Source: Cristatella mucedo
Taxonomy: Eukaryota; Bryozoa; Phylactolaemata; Cristatellidae
Length of the DNA stretch: 64,000 nt
Assembly (NCBI GenBank): GCA_009760855.2
Contig: WPIO01000040.1
Coordinates: 1,468,501 to 1,532,500 of the forward strand
Direction: 5' to 3'
The position numbers and the translations under genes are program-made. Shown here piece after piece: positions 28,491 through 39,359 of the stretch. How positions within the stretch are numbered: the stretch's first letter is position 1; each line of letters starts with the position of its first letter. Below the pieces are notes generated by a model. That model was not told where the DNA came from. It searched no databases and saw nothing but the letters and a program-made list of their open reading frames with translations.

Positions 28491-29870
28491 ATATTGTCAT
28501 AAATCCACTTTCCTTATATGCAAGTAAACTGGCTTCCATTGCCATTAGAAGTCAAGTCAGCTGTGTTATCGCAGATCGTGAAGTATCAATAATATCGCAG
28601 ATCGTTAAGTAATGTTAAGTATAATAATTAACGTTGTTAAGTATAATAAGTAATGTTAAATACAATATCGCAGATCTTAAAGTAATGATGGATAGCACTT
28701 GCGCCAACAGGAATTAACTCATTAAATTCAATAGTAAATTCAAACATCTAGTCTAGTAGTAGTCCTGAGCGGCAGATCGTTGTATTGCAAGTAGATTACG
28801 TGAATTTGATACATTGTCAACCATTCAGTATAAGTAACACCAACGGGTTCAATAACTTCATCAAGACCTGTGAATTGCTTTCTGAATTGTGTGAAATCAA
28901 GGTATTCAATTGAACATCTTCCATCGTTGGGATAACTACTTCTAGCTAAAGCAAGATCCTGAGTTAGCCATTAGCCAATGCAACAACGTTCTTAATGTTT
29001 CCCAGATGGTAAGTACCAGGATTTTGTGTTTAGTCGTTATTTTTGTTGTAGTTTTGTGCCGCAATGATTAGCCATCTGACCTTGTCAGTTGTGTTCTGGA
29101 ATGACAAGCTCTTTGTGAATTTCAAACCCTGGTTCAAATTACTTGTTGTTATGTTTTCATGACGTCTGTAACTGTGTAATTCAGTTCAAGTTTCTTGCCA
29201 TGCGCTCAAGATTGAGATTTCTGCAAAGCTCCTTTCCTTTGCTAAGAGCAGGAGTAACAGACGGAACCACGAGCCTCATTTTCGACATGGCAATCCTGAA
29301 ATTAGTCCAAAAACCATCACCATTAGCTGGCGCAACACCCCTAGTAGTAAATGTGTTAGCTGTATTACCAGCAAGTACGGATTCTCCAGTCATTATGGCG
29401 TTACAATCAGCTCCGCCCACGTGGGTAAGTTCAAGGGTAAAAGGAATATTGTAGAGTCATTCTGTTCATATCCGCGCAAAAACCAGACAGACTAGAAAGA
29501 GGCAGCGAAATGCTAAATGTTCCTCTTGTATCAGCAAGAGTACTAGTAAGACCTCTGCGGTAAACGATCCATTGTTATAAGTAGTTGCACCAGCTGCACT
29601 AGGGCTACTAAAGTTTCCCAGTTCCGTGTGCATATCATCCATCGAACTAGCTTTGTCCTTTTTTCCAACCAGTCGCAGGACCTCCTGTCCTATTGTAGTC
29701 ATTGGGGTATGTTAGCAGGCCCATTATGGTTGAAATCGTGCCAGGACCTTATGAAAAAGTCAAACTTTCACTCTCATTGGCGCCAAGTCTAACTGTCATT
29801 GAGCTAAACATCCAAGCGCTCGCATTGTTAACAAGACCTACTGCCAGGTTTCTATTAGGTGTCACGTAAG
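28490..29870 (-). pseudogene. major capsid protein, copy 2
   Basis: Homolog of 1096-2630. Blocks such as WMFSSMTVRLG, SGFCADMNR, a MSKMRLVVPSV segment, KVRWLIIAAQN and the C-terminal ADLTSNGNGSQFTC are readable but spread over several frames. A local repeat expansion (28590-28690) sits near the 3' end. The N-terminal region (before about 29870) is missing, and the coiled-coil gene of copy 1 is absent here. Confidence 0.65.
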
Positions 29871-29910
29871 TATGTGTCTGTAAAACTAATTCTGAAAGTA
29901 CTTATCGCTT

Positions 29911-30880
29911 CTATATTTCCTCTCGGCGACAGAAACATAATGTTTGACAAATGAATGTTAACTGTGTCACCAGGATTGTGTCTGCTATGTATATGGTATA
30001 CAACGAAGAACACTGTTTAAGGAATGCTGTTTGATATTCTACGTATTTAATATCTGGATGTACTAGGTCACTATCAACACTTATCCATTTCCCCATGTTA
30101 TAAATAAATAAATAATCCTAGCTGCTTAAACAGCCTCTTTTTGTATAGCGACAGAAGAGCCTTGATGGCTATCAACACCGCTTGCAGTGGTGATAGAGGA
30201 TCACCCAACGAAGGAACCGAACCGACGACTTCAGGACCAAGGTCATGAAAGCAACCGCCTTACCTAGTGTGCCATCACGGCTGACCTATCAGGCTGCTAT
30301 CAGGCAAGCTCATTTTGTTCCATGCTTTGTAAGTACTAGAAAAGTACATAGCCTTTTCAATTGCTTTATGAGGAGTACCGCTCACCATTGCAGAATCAAA
30401 TGACCCCTTTTCATTAGAGTTAAAGCCAGGGTGTCTCTTATTGATGCAGATACCCCAGAAGCATTACTTCCTAACCACACTGCGTAATCTCCTGAAACTT
30501 GCTTTATGATTATATCATCTGTGTCAACAGCAAACCAAATTCAAGTGTCACTTTTTTTCCTTGGTTCGTATGTATAAGTCTCTGTTTCTGCTTTTTGGGT
30601 TTGACACAGGCTTAAGTGAGGCATTCAATGTATTTGTTATTCTCGTTGAATCATAATAACCGGATGAAACGTCAATTGAAACTGATGTTGGGTCAGTCAT
30701 TGATCTTCTATACCACAGTGTATCATTCGTACTTTGAACCGTATTCAATATTACTTTGTTGGTATAAACAAACTCAACTCTTTTAAGTCCAACTCTGTTA
30801 AATCCCTTCTCCTTGAGGATTATTTGCGGACGTAATGGTTTTGAATCGGAAGCAGCTGTTCTAGTCAGCCTTATTGACAT
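29911..30880 (-). pseudogene. minor capsid/penton-like protein 1, copy 2
   Basis: Homolog of 3263-4168. The N-terminal 110 codons are open after TATAAAA (GLKRVEFVYTNKVILN). The remainder is broken by frameshifts and by a SINE at 30105-30300. The C-terminal SVDSDLVHPDIKY block lies at 29911-30096. Confidence 0.6.
30105..30300 (-). mobile_element. tRNA-like SINE, family 2
   Basis: Minus-strand element with a B-box-like GGTTCGGTTCC and a tail that reads GGCTCTTCTGTCGCTATAC on the minus strand, then a CAG/TTTA end. It matches the copies at 50840, 59590 and 61868. It interrupts the penton-like gene of element 2. Confidence 0.6.
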
Positions 30881-30882
30881 TT

Positions 30883-31745
30883 TTATATTCTACTTAAACA
30901 ATTTCTATCACAACTGTAAACTGCTGTAGACGAAATTCTAAATTTTTTATCTTGATTTGTAACAGTAATAATTATATCAGAAATCGCCTCACCAACTAAA
31001 CCATGATACTTAATTGTACTTGGCTCATATTCCATTTGCTCGCAAGGATAGAAATTGTATGCAAAACTTCGAAGCACCTGTGATACTTCTCCGTTGACTT
31101 AACTTGAACTACTTGCAGCCAAGTTGCAACTCACAACTATTAAGTTAACATTAGAAACAACCACTTCATTTTCAGAGATAACGTTTTCGTTTGGCACACA
31201 GGTAATTTGATCAGTAATATTGGGACAGTTTGTACTAAAATTAGGATCTGTTGTGTAAGCCGAACCGGTAAAACCAAGAATACTAGAAACACTAGACTTG
31301 TTTGCGAGAAATGTCCATCCCACTGGCATCTTAATCCATGAATTAGAAGTTGCTGTATCAATTCCTAGTTAAATTTGTCTGTACTGGCTCCTGACTGAGT
31401 TGTTGAATAATTTGTGTGTCAGTACTTCCGGTGTTTACATCTTCTGAGACAGCAGAATAAATTCCGGGCCTAATCATTACTGTTTGCTCTGATCAGCCAG
31501 AAACTCTATAAGCAAAAGTATTATTCGAATCTGCTATGTTCTTAATAGAATTAGTTCCTTCAAACCTTTTGAAACAGATCTTTAAATTCTTGCTAGTGAA
31601 CATAACTGGGTCATTTATTCGGACTCTAACGGGATTTGTTGTTCCAGAAATGTTAAGCATATATCCTCCTGGCTTTGATTGGAAAGATCTTCTAATAGCC
31701 TCAAGGTTCTTTAGCACCTCTTGAGAAATTTTCACAGGTTCCGAA
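30883..31745 (-). pseudogene. minor capsid/penton-like protein 2, copy 2
   Basis: Homolog of 4177-5045, with NLKICFKRFEG, NNTFAYRVSG and SVSSILGFTGSAY blocks and a C-terminal YEPSTIKYHGL. The codon after the TATAAAAA motif is ATT, as in copy 1. Several frameshifts and stops. Confidence 0.55.
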
Positions 31746-31749
31746 ATTT

Positions 31750-32700
31750 TTATATGCTAAGGTCATACAAAAGTTTATTGATTTTAGCAATATGACTCTT
31801 GGGAGCTTTTCGCGATTTCCCGAGGTAATCTACAGCGGAACTAATAGAACTTAACACTCCTGTGTTCCCAGCAGCTAGTTCACGAATCAACAGCTTCGAT
31901 TTTTTTAGTACTTCTGCTTCATTCTTAACAATCAAAGGAATTTCAGTTAATCCTGTACCAGTTTTTTCTCTTGACATCACGCTAACAGGCTGTCCACGTA
32001 GCCTATTCTTTAGTTCTACGTGTTTAGGATCATCACCAGACAATTTCTCGTAAATGCTTTGTAATATTTCTTCGTTTCTACTTCCCTCGTAATTTTTTAC
32101 TAGTTGCTTAACACCCGCAGGCAACCTTTTTTCCTTGAGGTAGATCTTTTAATGCGCTAAACGCTTTGACACGAGCAGTCTTTGGAGTGCCAGTGCTCGG
32201 ATTAATACCTAATTGCTTGGCTATATCCTTCTGAATAGCATCAATAGCACTTTTAGTTTGTTCATTAGGCGCGTTAGTTTTCGCAGCATTTGCAATCCGG
32301 AATGCTTTTTGGTACTTCTTTTCTTTATCTGCTTCAGCAACTCTACCAACAGTTCGTGATACTTCAGGTTCAGCCTTCAAGCTTTCTCTTGCTTGTGTAT
32401 CAGTTTGCCTAGCAAAGAGCAGGCCTAATCTTCTTCAATTTCTCAACGACCATGTTACCAAAGTTGTCAGTTGCTATCTTTAGAGCACGCTGGTCCAAAT
32501 GTGCATCAGCGGTGTCCCTAGTTGCAATTTCTGCTTGACTTCTCTGCATTTCCAGTTCATTCCGAAACTCAGTAAAATCACGCAAATCTTGCAAATCACG
32601 CAATCTCTTCTTATAGTCCTATGCTTCTTGCACACTTCCACGATACTTCTTTCTACACTTTAAATAAATCTTACGCTGAGCATCGTCCTATATCTATTTT
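31750..32700 (-). pseudogene. helical proteins, copy 2
   Basis: Homolog of 5048-5681 but longer. Open pieces at 31750-32124, 32108-32380 and 32409-32603 are Lys/Ala/Glu-rich helices. The RELAAGNTGVLSSISSAVDYL segment matches copy 1. The extra middle part (AKTNAPNEQTKSAIDAIQKD) has no clear equivalent there, so copy 1 may have lost it. Confidence 0.45.
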
Positions 32701-32703
32701 TAC

Positions 32704-33380
32704 TTTTCATTAAAATCAGTTATTAGTTGTTGGCCATCATTGTCTACAGACCAAAATCGGCTTTCAGACTCGGTTTTTGCAAGATCAATTACGCAGTCAC
32801 TAAACCGATTCCTTGTGCAATAATTAATCCAATCGTGAAATTGATTTAGATCAATATCACCAGTGTACGCTTTCTGTATTCAGTGTCAGTTGCATTCTGT
32901 TTGAAGATGATATTCATGTTAATGTTGTTTCTTATTTCGCGCCTTGGGATGTTAGTGAATCCTTGCGAAAGATTAAAGATTTTTTAGTCCTTTGTGTCTT
33001 CCTCGTGTAAAGTAATCTAGAATCTTGTTTGGTCTTTAGTCGTTAGATCATCAAGTACAACAACATTCTTGCAGTTCTTGTATGAATCAACTTCTGGCAT
33101 TTGCTCGATTCCATCCACCCAAACATAAGCGCCCTTTGCAGCTTTGTCTGTTATTGACTTTAGACCTTTGTACAACTTCCGGTCAAGACTAGAAGCAATT
33201 ACTGTACAAGTATCATAGTTTAGCATGCCGTAGAAAGTCCAATTCATAACCAACTGTGATTTACCTGATCCACTTGGATCGAGCACTATAGCTCGAATTG
33301 GGACGCTTGGCAAAGGTTCTTTATGACCTGTTGTCGCCGTCGCTTGCCCAAAATCAAACGCTTTAACTTTGAGCGACATG
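32704..33380 (-). pseudogene. A32-like packaging ATPase, copy 2
   Basis: Homolog of 5694-6353. The ATG start at 33380 is present (MSLKVKAFDFGQ). The P-loop region reads DPSGSGKS, so the first Gly of Walker A is Asp. Walker B reads NVVVLDDL. Frameshifts near 33035, 32980 and 32870 interrupt the C-terminal half. Confidence 0.7.
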
Positions 33381-33392
33381 CTAGATAGAAAT

Positions 33393-33647
33393 GGAAGGAA
33401 ATATTTACTGCTTGAAGTGTCAAAAGCACACGGACATTCATCATGGGGAGTACAGTGAAATCCATGGCCCAAAAGGACCTCGTGGTATTGTGAAAGCAAT
33501 CTGCATGATCTGCGAGCACAGGAAATCAAAGTTTACTCCGCTGCGACACTCTGCTGAAATGGGTGCTGGCATACTGACTCATGGGAAACCTAGAGGCCAA
33601 AGTACTAACCCACGGGAAAGCTTAGATTCGGGCAATGAGTACTAACA
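33393..33647 (+). CDS. zinc-ribbon protein, copy 2
   Basis: Intact 84 codons from the ATG after TAGAA. Two CxxC pairs (CLKC and CMIC) lie about 33 residues apart, separated by a GPKGPRGIVKA loop, which is the zinc-ribbon layout of copy 1. The tail is polar and short, without the Ser-Gly repeats of copy 1. Divergent from the ATPase with about 12 bp between start codons. Confidence 0.6.
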
Positions 33648-33673
33648 CACGGCGTTTAACCAAAGGGTGTGAA

Positions 33674-34180
33674 GATGAGCAAAGAAGATAACTTCTTGCA
33701 GGAACTCCTTGAAGCACTTAGTGAATTAAAAATAAAGTCATCAGCACTAACAGACACTGAATACGTTGAGAATACGTTAAGGGTCTAGATACATTAAGCT
33801 TCAGAGGACTATTTGCATGAGATTAACGAGCACCAAATAAAACCTAAGGAAACAGAGTGCTTCTTTTGCAACACTGGTAAGGCAGAGCGCGCACTTTATC
33901 ACTGGGTTTCTTGTTACAATTGAGGCGCAAATTACTTCTACTTTGACTCATTTGTAGCGCCTTCTATGAGATAATTGTATGCCAAATGTAATAGATTAAA
34001 ACTTTGGAACATTGTCTAATTTCTCGACATTCCAACTGCAATATTACAAGCAAACGAATTGCGGCTTAAAAAGGTGTTTAATAAAAAAAAGTGCTTAATT
34101 TTCCTGAAACTAGTGAGCTTGACAGACTTTGGAACGACGACGGAACTTCTCTTAGAACGATTTAAACAGAAAAAATACCT
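33674..34180 (+). pseudogene. adenain-like protease, copy 2
   Basis: Homolog of 6730-7153 starting at ATG 33674 (MSKEDNFLQELLEAL). SALTDTEY, CNTGKAERALYHWV and YFYFDSF blocks, then a QTNCGLKRC catalytic-Cys block in another phase. Stops and frameshifts are present. Confidence 0.65.
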
Positions 34181-34188
34181 ATATAGAA

Positions 34189-34700
34189 ACGAAGTATAAG
34201 TCATTCAAGGCGAGCGCAAAGCAGTCATTCTCGATTATGTGCCACGTGTTATCATTCCCAAGGAAAGGCCTGCACACGTTGACATTGAAGAGAAGGTTTC
34301 GAAAGATTCAAAGCCAAATTAAAATGCACACATGTTCATTACTCCTGAGATCCTACCAATGATTCATGTAATCGCATATCAATCATGTCCAGAGCTTGAA
34401 TAAGAAGGTTGTGAGTTTAGCCAAAGAGCTACGATTGGTGTTCGAATTGATTTCGGAACATGGCCAACACTGTTTTTTTAATGAAAAGAATAGGCTTGTT
34501 AAGTATGCGGGACAAGCAGAGTTAATTCAGAGGCTTGGAAACTACTTTGGCGTCACTGGTTTTCTAGATGGCAGCTATCTCTCGAAAAATTTACCAAGGA
34601 GAGCCAAGAATGAATCACAGACTTAAACCCGACCAAGTTAAGATCTACAAAACGCTCCAAACGCATAGTGCGAAGTGTTTGATCCTACTGAGTATTAGAC
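34189..34700 (+). pseudogene. conserved unknown protein, copy 2
   Basis: Homolog of 7183-7689. The promoter motif TATAGAA is intact but the start codon reads ACG (34189-34191). HVDIEEKVSKDSKP and FGVTGFLDGSYLSK blocks are readable, with two stops and frameshifts. The C-terminal DQVKIYK block follows a frameshift. Confidence 0.5.
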
Positions 34701-34756
34701 AGTGTGAAAGAATGAAGATAGAAAACAAAAACATTAGAGTGGTAAAGAGTTTATTT

Positions 34757-34970
34757 ATTATGTCATTTTTTCAGGTAATATCAAGCATTCTATCAGCGAG
34801 GTTTTTTGCGTAACTCTTGATCTTTGTGAGACTAGCAGGATTAGATACCCTGTCTTTCAAGAAATCAGTTGCAAATGTGTCGTTTAGGCCGAGACCTAAA
34901 TTTTTATTCGCTGACATAACTGCAGCTACGGTTTTTGCATCCTCGCGGACAAAATCGGGCTGCCACTAAC
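34757..34970 (-). pseudogene. conserved helical protein, copy 2 (fragment)
   Basis: Homolog of the C-terminal half of 7735-8142: REDAKTVAAVMSANK and a KSYAKNLADRMLDIT end are readable. The N-terminal half is lost. The stretch 34980-35260 holds nothing that could be supported. Confidence 0.4.
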
Positions 34971-35269
34971 CACATTGTTCTCTGAAGCCTCCCCCGATGT
35001 TGTGCACTGCCTTGGGTTGCGCTGCACTAAAGCGAAAGATCAGTCCAGAGTTAGAAACTCTATGCTTCTCTATTCTTGCACGTTGTGTTTTTGTTACAAG
35101 AATGACATCACTGCCGACCAAAGATTCCTTACAGAACCCTAGTGAAACAGTCTTTACTCTGCGAAAGGATGAAACGACGGTGCTATGACAGAGCCGACAA
35201 GCTGACCTCTTCGTACACAGTCATTCTCCATACTATTTGGTTTTTTAATTTAGAAGAAACGAAAGCTGC

Positions 35270-35785
35270 TGCTAAATACGAAGTGGATTGAGTTTCGGTA
35301 TTTTTCAGAAGTTGTTAAGTTGTTGCATTATAACGCTGAGACGGTTGCTTTTACTTGGAAAGTTAGACGGCATCTAGCAAGGATCAGAAGCTGGAGCTAC
35401 TCGAATCGATGATTACACACGAATAAGGTATGCTGGAAAAAGCTGTTACGCGCATCGGCTTGCTTGGAATGTAATGACTGAAGAAATGCCGATGCAAGAA
35501 ATTGATCATGAAAATGGAGTGCGCTCAGACAACCAATTTCGTAATTTGAGAGAAGCAACACGTTCAGAGAACATGAAGAACACGAGAAAAAACTTTGTTA
35601 CTCTTCAAAATGTATATATGTATCATGGCATAGGTTAAAGCAAAAATGGCAATCGTATATTAGAATTGATGGGCACATGTTTCACATTTGCAGGTTGCTT
35701 TCAGTCTGCCCAAGATGCGGCTGCTGCAAGAGACCTAGGGGTGTTTCGTCTTCATTTGCAATTTGCAAAACTTAACTTTCAATAA
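35270..35785 (+). pseudogene. HNH endonuclease, copy 2
   Basis: Homolog of 8866-9408. AHRLAWNVMTEEMPMQEIDHE, an FRNLREATRSENMKNTRKN block and an AP2-like KQKWQSYIRIDG segment are readable in shifting frames. Within the core the second Asp-Gly pair reads Glu-Asn-Gly. Only one HNH unit is present, against two in copy 1. Confidence 0.6.
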
Positions 35786-35820
35786 TACCTAACAGGAGAT
35801 AGTAAACTCAAAAAATTTAA

Positions 35821-36126
35821 TTAGTTCTTGTAACGCTTTTTCAACTGATCTCTTACATTCAAAATTTCCCTGCGAATCTCTTCCTGGGATTGCCCCTCGG
35901 CGTACAGCTTAGAGAGCAGCATCAATGATTCTGATTTGTAGTAGCATGTTTTGACCCCTATCGCGCTTGTTTCTACGTTTTTTTTTATCTCATCTTTGAA
36001 TTCGGGTGAATAATCAACTCCGCCACTTTCAACTAAAGCCTTACCTTTGTTAATATAATATAATTTTTCATGAACTTCAGACATATCAACGAGCTTCGAC
36101 ATATCAGTATCGATCCCCTTCTGCAA
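35821..36126 (-). CDS. conserved small viral protein, copy 2
   Basis: An intact 101-residue frame, homolog of the broken gene at 9401-9733. It contains GKALVESGGVDYSPEFKDE, a CYYKSESLML segment and a charged helical tail ending RYKN. It is unusual that it survived intact in an otherwise decayed element. Confidence 0.55.
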   Translation of the reverse strand: MQKGIDTDMSKLVDMSEVHEKLYYINKGKALVESGGVDYSPEFKDEIKKNVETSAIGVKTCYYKSESLMLLSKLYAEGQSQEEIRREILNVRDQLKKRYKN

Positions 36127-36256
36127 ATTTCAAAGTTGTGCGCTTAAACCTCAAACTGCATTTCTAAGTGGTGAATCGTTCAGTTCCAAGGCAAATAATC
36201 TGTTAATGCGTCTCCATCGGGGGAGCCTTTGCGGTATACATTTTTATATCGACTAA

Positions 36257-36445
36257 TTATTTTATAAATCCCCCAACCGTAACAGCAATAGAAACAGCAG
36301 TGGCCACGGCCCCAACAGAAGCTGCAATGCTAGCGACTACTGCGGGAATAGCTGATAGGAATCCTCCACTTCGGACTTCTAGAAAATTCTTGCTCCAAGT
36401 TTTCAAATCGAGCGCAGATGCATCCCTCTTTGCCAAAGACATCAC
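36257..36445 (-). pseudogene. membrane-active protein, copy 2
   Basis: Homolog of 9761-10081. LKTWSKNFLEVRSGGFL followed by the Ala/Val-rich hydrophobic segment (AIPAVVASIAASVGAVATAV). The charged C-terminal helix seen in copy 1 lies after a stop. Confidence 0.45.
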
Positions 36446-37590
36446 TCAAGGACTTGCTCGGATCTTCATATCAGTCAGAGCCGGCACGCATTCTACTGCA
36501 AGTAATATCTCATTAAAGTAATACCCAACTTCTAAACTTGATATCATTTTGTTCAGCCCTTCAGTTTCGTCAGGTACAGTCTTCCACGAAACATAGCCGT
36601 ACTTGCCAGACGCAATGTCATCTACTATCTCCTTAGTGAACAAACTAAGATCCACTGTGCCTGTGACTCCTGAACTCCTGAAACTCGTGTGACCCCTGAA
36701 CTCCTGAATCTCCTGGGACTCTTGAAAAAACCGAAATACTTTTGTAACAGAGCCAATCACTTTCATTGAACTTTGAACTTTTGGAACAATGCCAGCAATC
36801 TTATTGGAAGCAGGTAATGGAAGTTTTGCAGCAATCTTATTGGAAGCAGGTAATGGAAGTTTTGCAGCAATCTTATTGGAAGCAGGTAATGGAAGTTTTG
36901 CAGCAATCTTTGGAGCTAATGGAAGTTTTGCAGCAATCTTTGGAGCTAATGGAAGTTTTGCAGCAATCTTTGGAGCTAATGGAAGTTTTGCAGCAATCTT
37001 ATTGGAAGCAGGTAATGGAAGTTTTGCAGCAATCTTATTGAAGCTAATGGAAGTTTTGCAGCAATCTTTGGAGCTAATGGAAGTTTTGCAGCAATCTTTG
37101 GAGCTAATGGAAGTTTTGCAGCAATCTTATTGGAAGCAGGTAATGGAAGTTTTGCAGCAATCTTTGGAGCTAATGGAAGTTTTGCAGCAATCTTTGGAGC
37201 TAATGGAAGTTTTGCAGCAATCTTATTGGAAGCAGGTAATGGAAGTTTTGCAGCAATCTTATTGGAAGCAGGTAATGGAAGTTTTGCAGCAATCTTTGGA
37301 GCTATTTTGATAACCCGTCGTTGGGAACAACGTCAGCAGCACCCGTGTTAACTCCTGATAACTCCTGTAACCTGTTAACTCCTGATACGATTTCGTTTGC
37401 AGTGTCGAATCCTTGCATGATACCATCTGCTAATTCGCCACCAATCATTTTTTGAGAGTTTCATTGTTTTTCTTATCCTAGTAGCAAGATCTTTTATAAT
37501 CTTGTTCATAGACGCCTTATTCAACTCAGCTATAATACATTGACCTTGAATATCTTTGAATTTCACTCTGATGCTCTTACCATTTTTCAA
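36446..37590 (-). pseudogene. Lys/Ala-rich protein with minisatellite, copy 2
   Basis: Homolog of 10083-10549. The C-terminal TVDLSLFTKEIVDDIASGKYG block (36560-36670) is conserved. The alanine-rich middle has become a tandem array (36786-37305) that encodes repeated AKLPLPASNKIA and AKLPLAPKIA units on this strand. An N-terminal fragment with basic helices lies at 37375-37590. Frameshifts are present outside the array. Confidence 0.45.
36786..37305 (-). repeat. coding minisatellite, 30/36-bp units
   Basis: About 16 near-identical units of two lengths, 36 bp (with CTTATTGGAAGCAGGTAAT) and 30 bp (with CTTTGGAGCTAAT), in a mixed order. One 32-bp unit breaks the triplet phase. Otherwise unit lengths are multiples of three, so the array stays in frame on the minus strand. 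Confidence 0.9.
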
Positions 37591-37597
37591 ATTAATA

Positions 37598-38800
37598 ATG
37601 ATGATAATAATTCACTTGATAAAGCGCCCTCAGAGAACTTAATCTCTCTCTAGGCGCTTCACATTTGCTGTAAAGTGAAATGCAATTGAATGGTAAGTAA
37701 AATCATGCTTGAAAAACAAACGAAATGAATAATATGGTTAGGGGTGACATGCACAGGGTCAGCATGCAAATGTGGTTATTGGCAGCATGCACAGTGTCAG
37801 CACGCATAAGCACATCAAAGACGAATCACAGGGACCCACTAAATGCTGTCCTAAATAGGTGTGTTTTTAGGTTCCTTTTAAATGTGGTCAGGTCAGGGGA
37901 TGTTCTGACGCAGGTCGGGAGTGAGTTCCAGGCTTTGGGTGAATACAAACTAAAAGGCACGGTCTCCAAAGGATTTAAGGTTTGTACGAGGTATTTCTAG
38001 TCTGTTGGATTCCGAAAAGTGGGTGGTATGATGCTTGGCCTGATGGGGTAGTATATCTGAAAGATAGGCTGGAGCCATAGAATGAAGGGACCTAAAAGTG
38101 AGCGACAAAACCTTGAAGTCAATCCGTTGCTTGACTGGTAGCCAGTGCAGGTCGGCGAGAAGTAATGTAGATATGTGGAGTAATGTGGCAACTGCGACGC
38201 TCACGGCAGACAAGTCTAGCTGCAGAGTTTTGCACCAGCTGCAATCGCCTGATCGCACATGCTAGTAGGCCAGTAAGCAGTGAGTTGCAGAAGTCGAGAC
38301 GGGATGTCACGAATGCATGGGCCAACTTAGATGTGGTATCTTTATCTAAACAAGCCCAAATTTTAGCAATGTTATGAAGCTGAAAATAGGCGGATTTGAC
38401 TGTGGAACTGATATGGTCGTCTAACGAGAGGTCGCTTTGGAATATGACACCTAGATTTCGAGCTGATTCAACTGGAGATATGCTGGCAGAGCCAATTTTG
38501 AGCGTCAGCCTTTCCAATCTCTGAATCACACTGGGTTTGCCCATGACAAGTAAGTTAGTTTTATCATCGTTTAGTTTTAGAAAATTTGCTGCCATCCATG
38601 TGCGGATGTCATCAATGCATGCAGCAAGGGAATTGAGAGAGTTCGAGGTGCTCGAAGGCTGGGAGGGATCAAAGCAAAGGTACAACTGAGTGTCATCCGC
38701 ATAGAAGTGAAAGCCTAGATTGTGCTTGGCAATCACATCGGCAATAGGGAGAGTATAAACCGTGAAAAGAACCGGACCTATCACGGAGCCCAGAAATATA
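37598..38800 (-). mobile_element. CR1/L2-like LINE, RT C-terminal half and 3' end
   Basis: Open over 38119-38841. The reverse transcriptase shows GSVIGPVLFTVYTLPIADVI, the catalytic FYADDTQLYL and a SRLDFCNSLLTGL block. The 3' end continues to the hairpin tail AGGGCGCTTTATCAAGTGAA and an ATT/ATC microsatellite at 37598. It is inserted in element 2 between the amphipathic-protein gene and the fibre genes. Confidence 0.85.
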
Positions 38801-38807
38801 TAGACTT

Positions 38808-39335
38808 CAAGGTTTTGTCGCTCACTTTTAGGTCCCTTCATTCTATGGCTCCAGCCTATCTGTCAGATATACTACCCCATCAGGCCAAGCATCGTACCAC
38901 CTGCTTTTCGGAATCCAACAGTCTAGAAATACCTCGTACAAACCTTAAATCCTTTGGAGACCGTGCATTTAGTTCATATGCTCCCAAAGCCTGGAACTCA
39001 CTCCCGACCTGGGTCAGAACATCCCCTGACCTGACCACATTTAAAAGGAACCTAAAAACACACCTATTTAGGACAGCATTTAGTGGGTCCCTGTGATTCG
39101 TCTTTGATGTGCTTATGCGTGCTGACACTGTGCATGCTGCCACTAACCACATTTGCATGCTGACCCTGTGCATGTCACCCCTAACCATATTATTCATTTC
39201 GTTTGTTTTTCAAGCACGATTTTACTTACCATTCACTTGCATTTCACTTTGCAGCAAATGTAAAGTGCCTAGAGAGAGATTAAGTTCTCTGAGGGCGCTT
39301 TATCAAGTGAATTATCATTATTATTATATGTAAAT
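38808..39335 (+). mobile_element. CR1/L2-like LINE, 3' end in inverse orientation
   Basis: Starts with FKVLSLTFRSLHSMAPAYL and reads through SYAPKAWNSLPTW to the same 3' tail and a TTATTATTATA end. It is almost identical to the reverse complement of 37598-38110, forming a long inverted repeat with about 700 bp between the arms. Confidence 0.85.
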
Positions 39336-39359
39336 TCCTTAGTTGCCGTGTACTAAGAA

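Noticed and set aside
36786-37305. CRISPR array
   Set aside because: The units are directly adjacent near-identical repeats with no unique spacers, in a eukaryotic viral gene, so this is a minisatellite.
36789-37351. A 173-codon plus-strand gene (GSFAAIFGAN repeats)
   Set aside because: It is the antisense shadow of the minisatellite. The minus strand continues in the frame of a gene conserved in copy 1.
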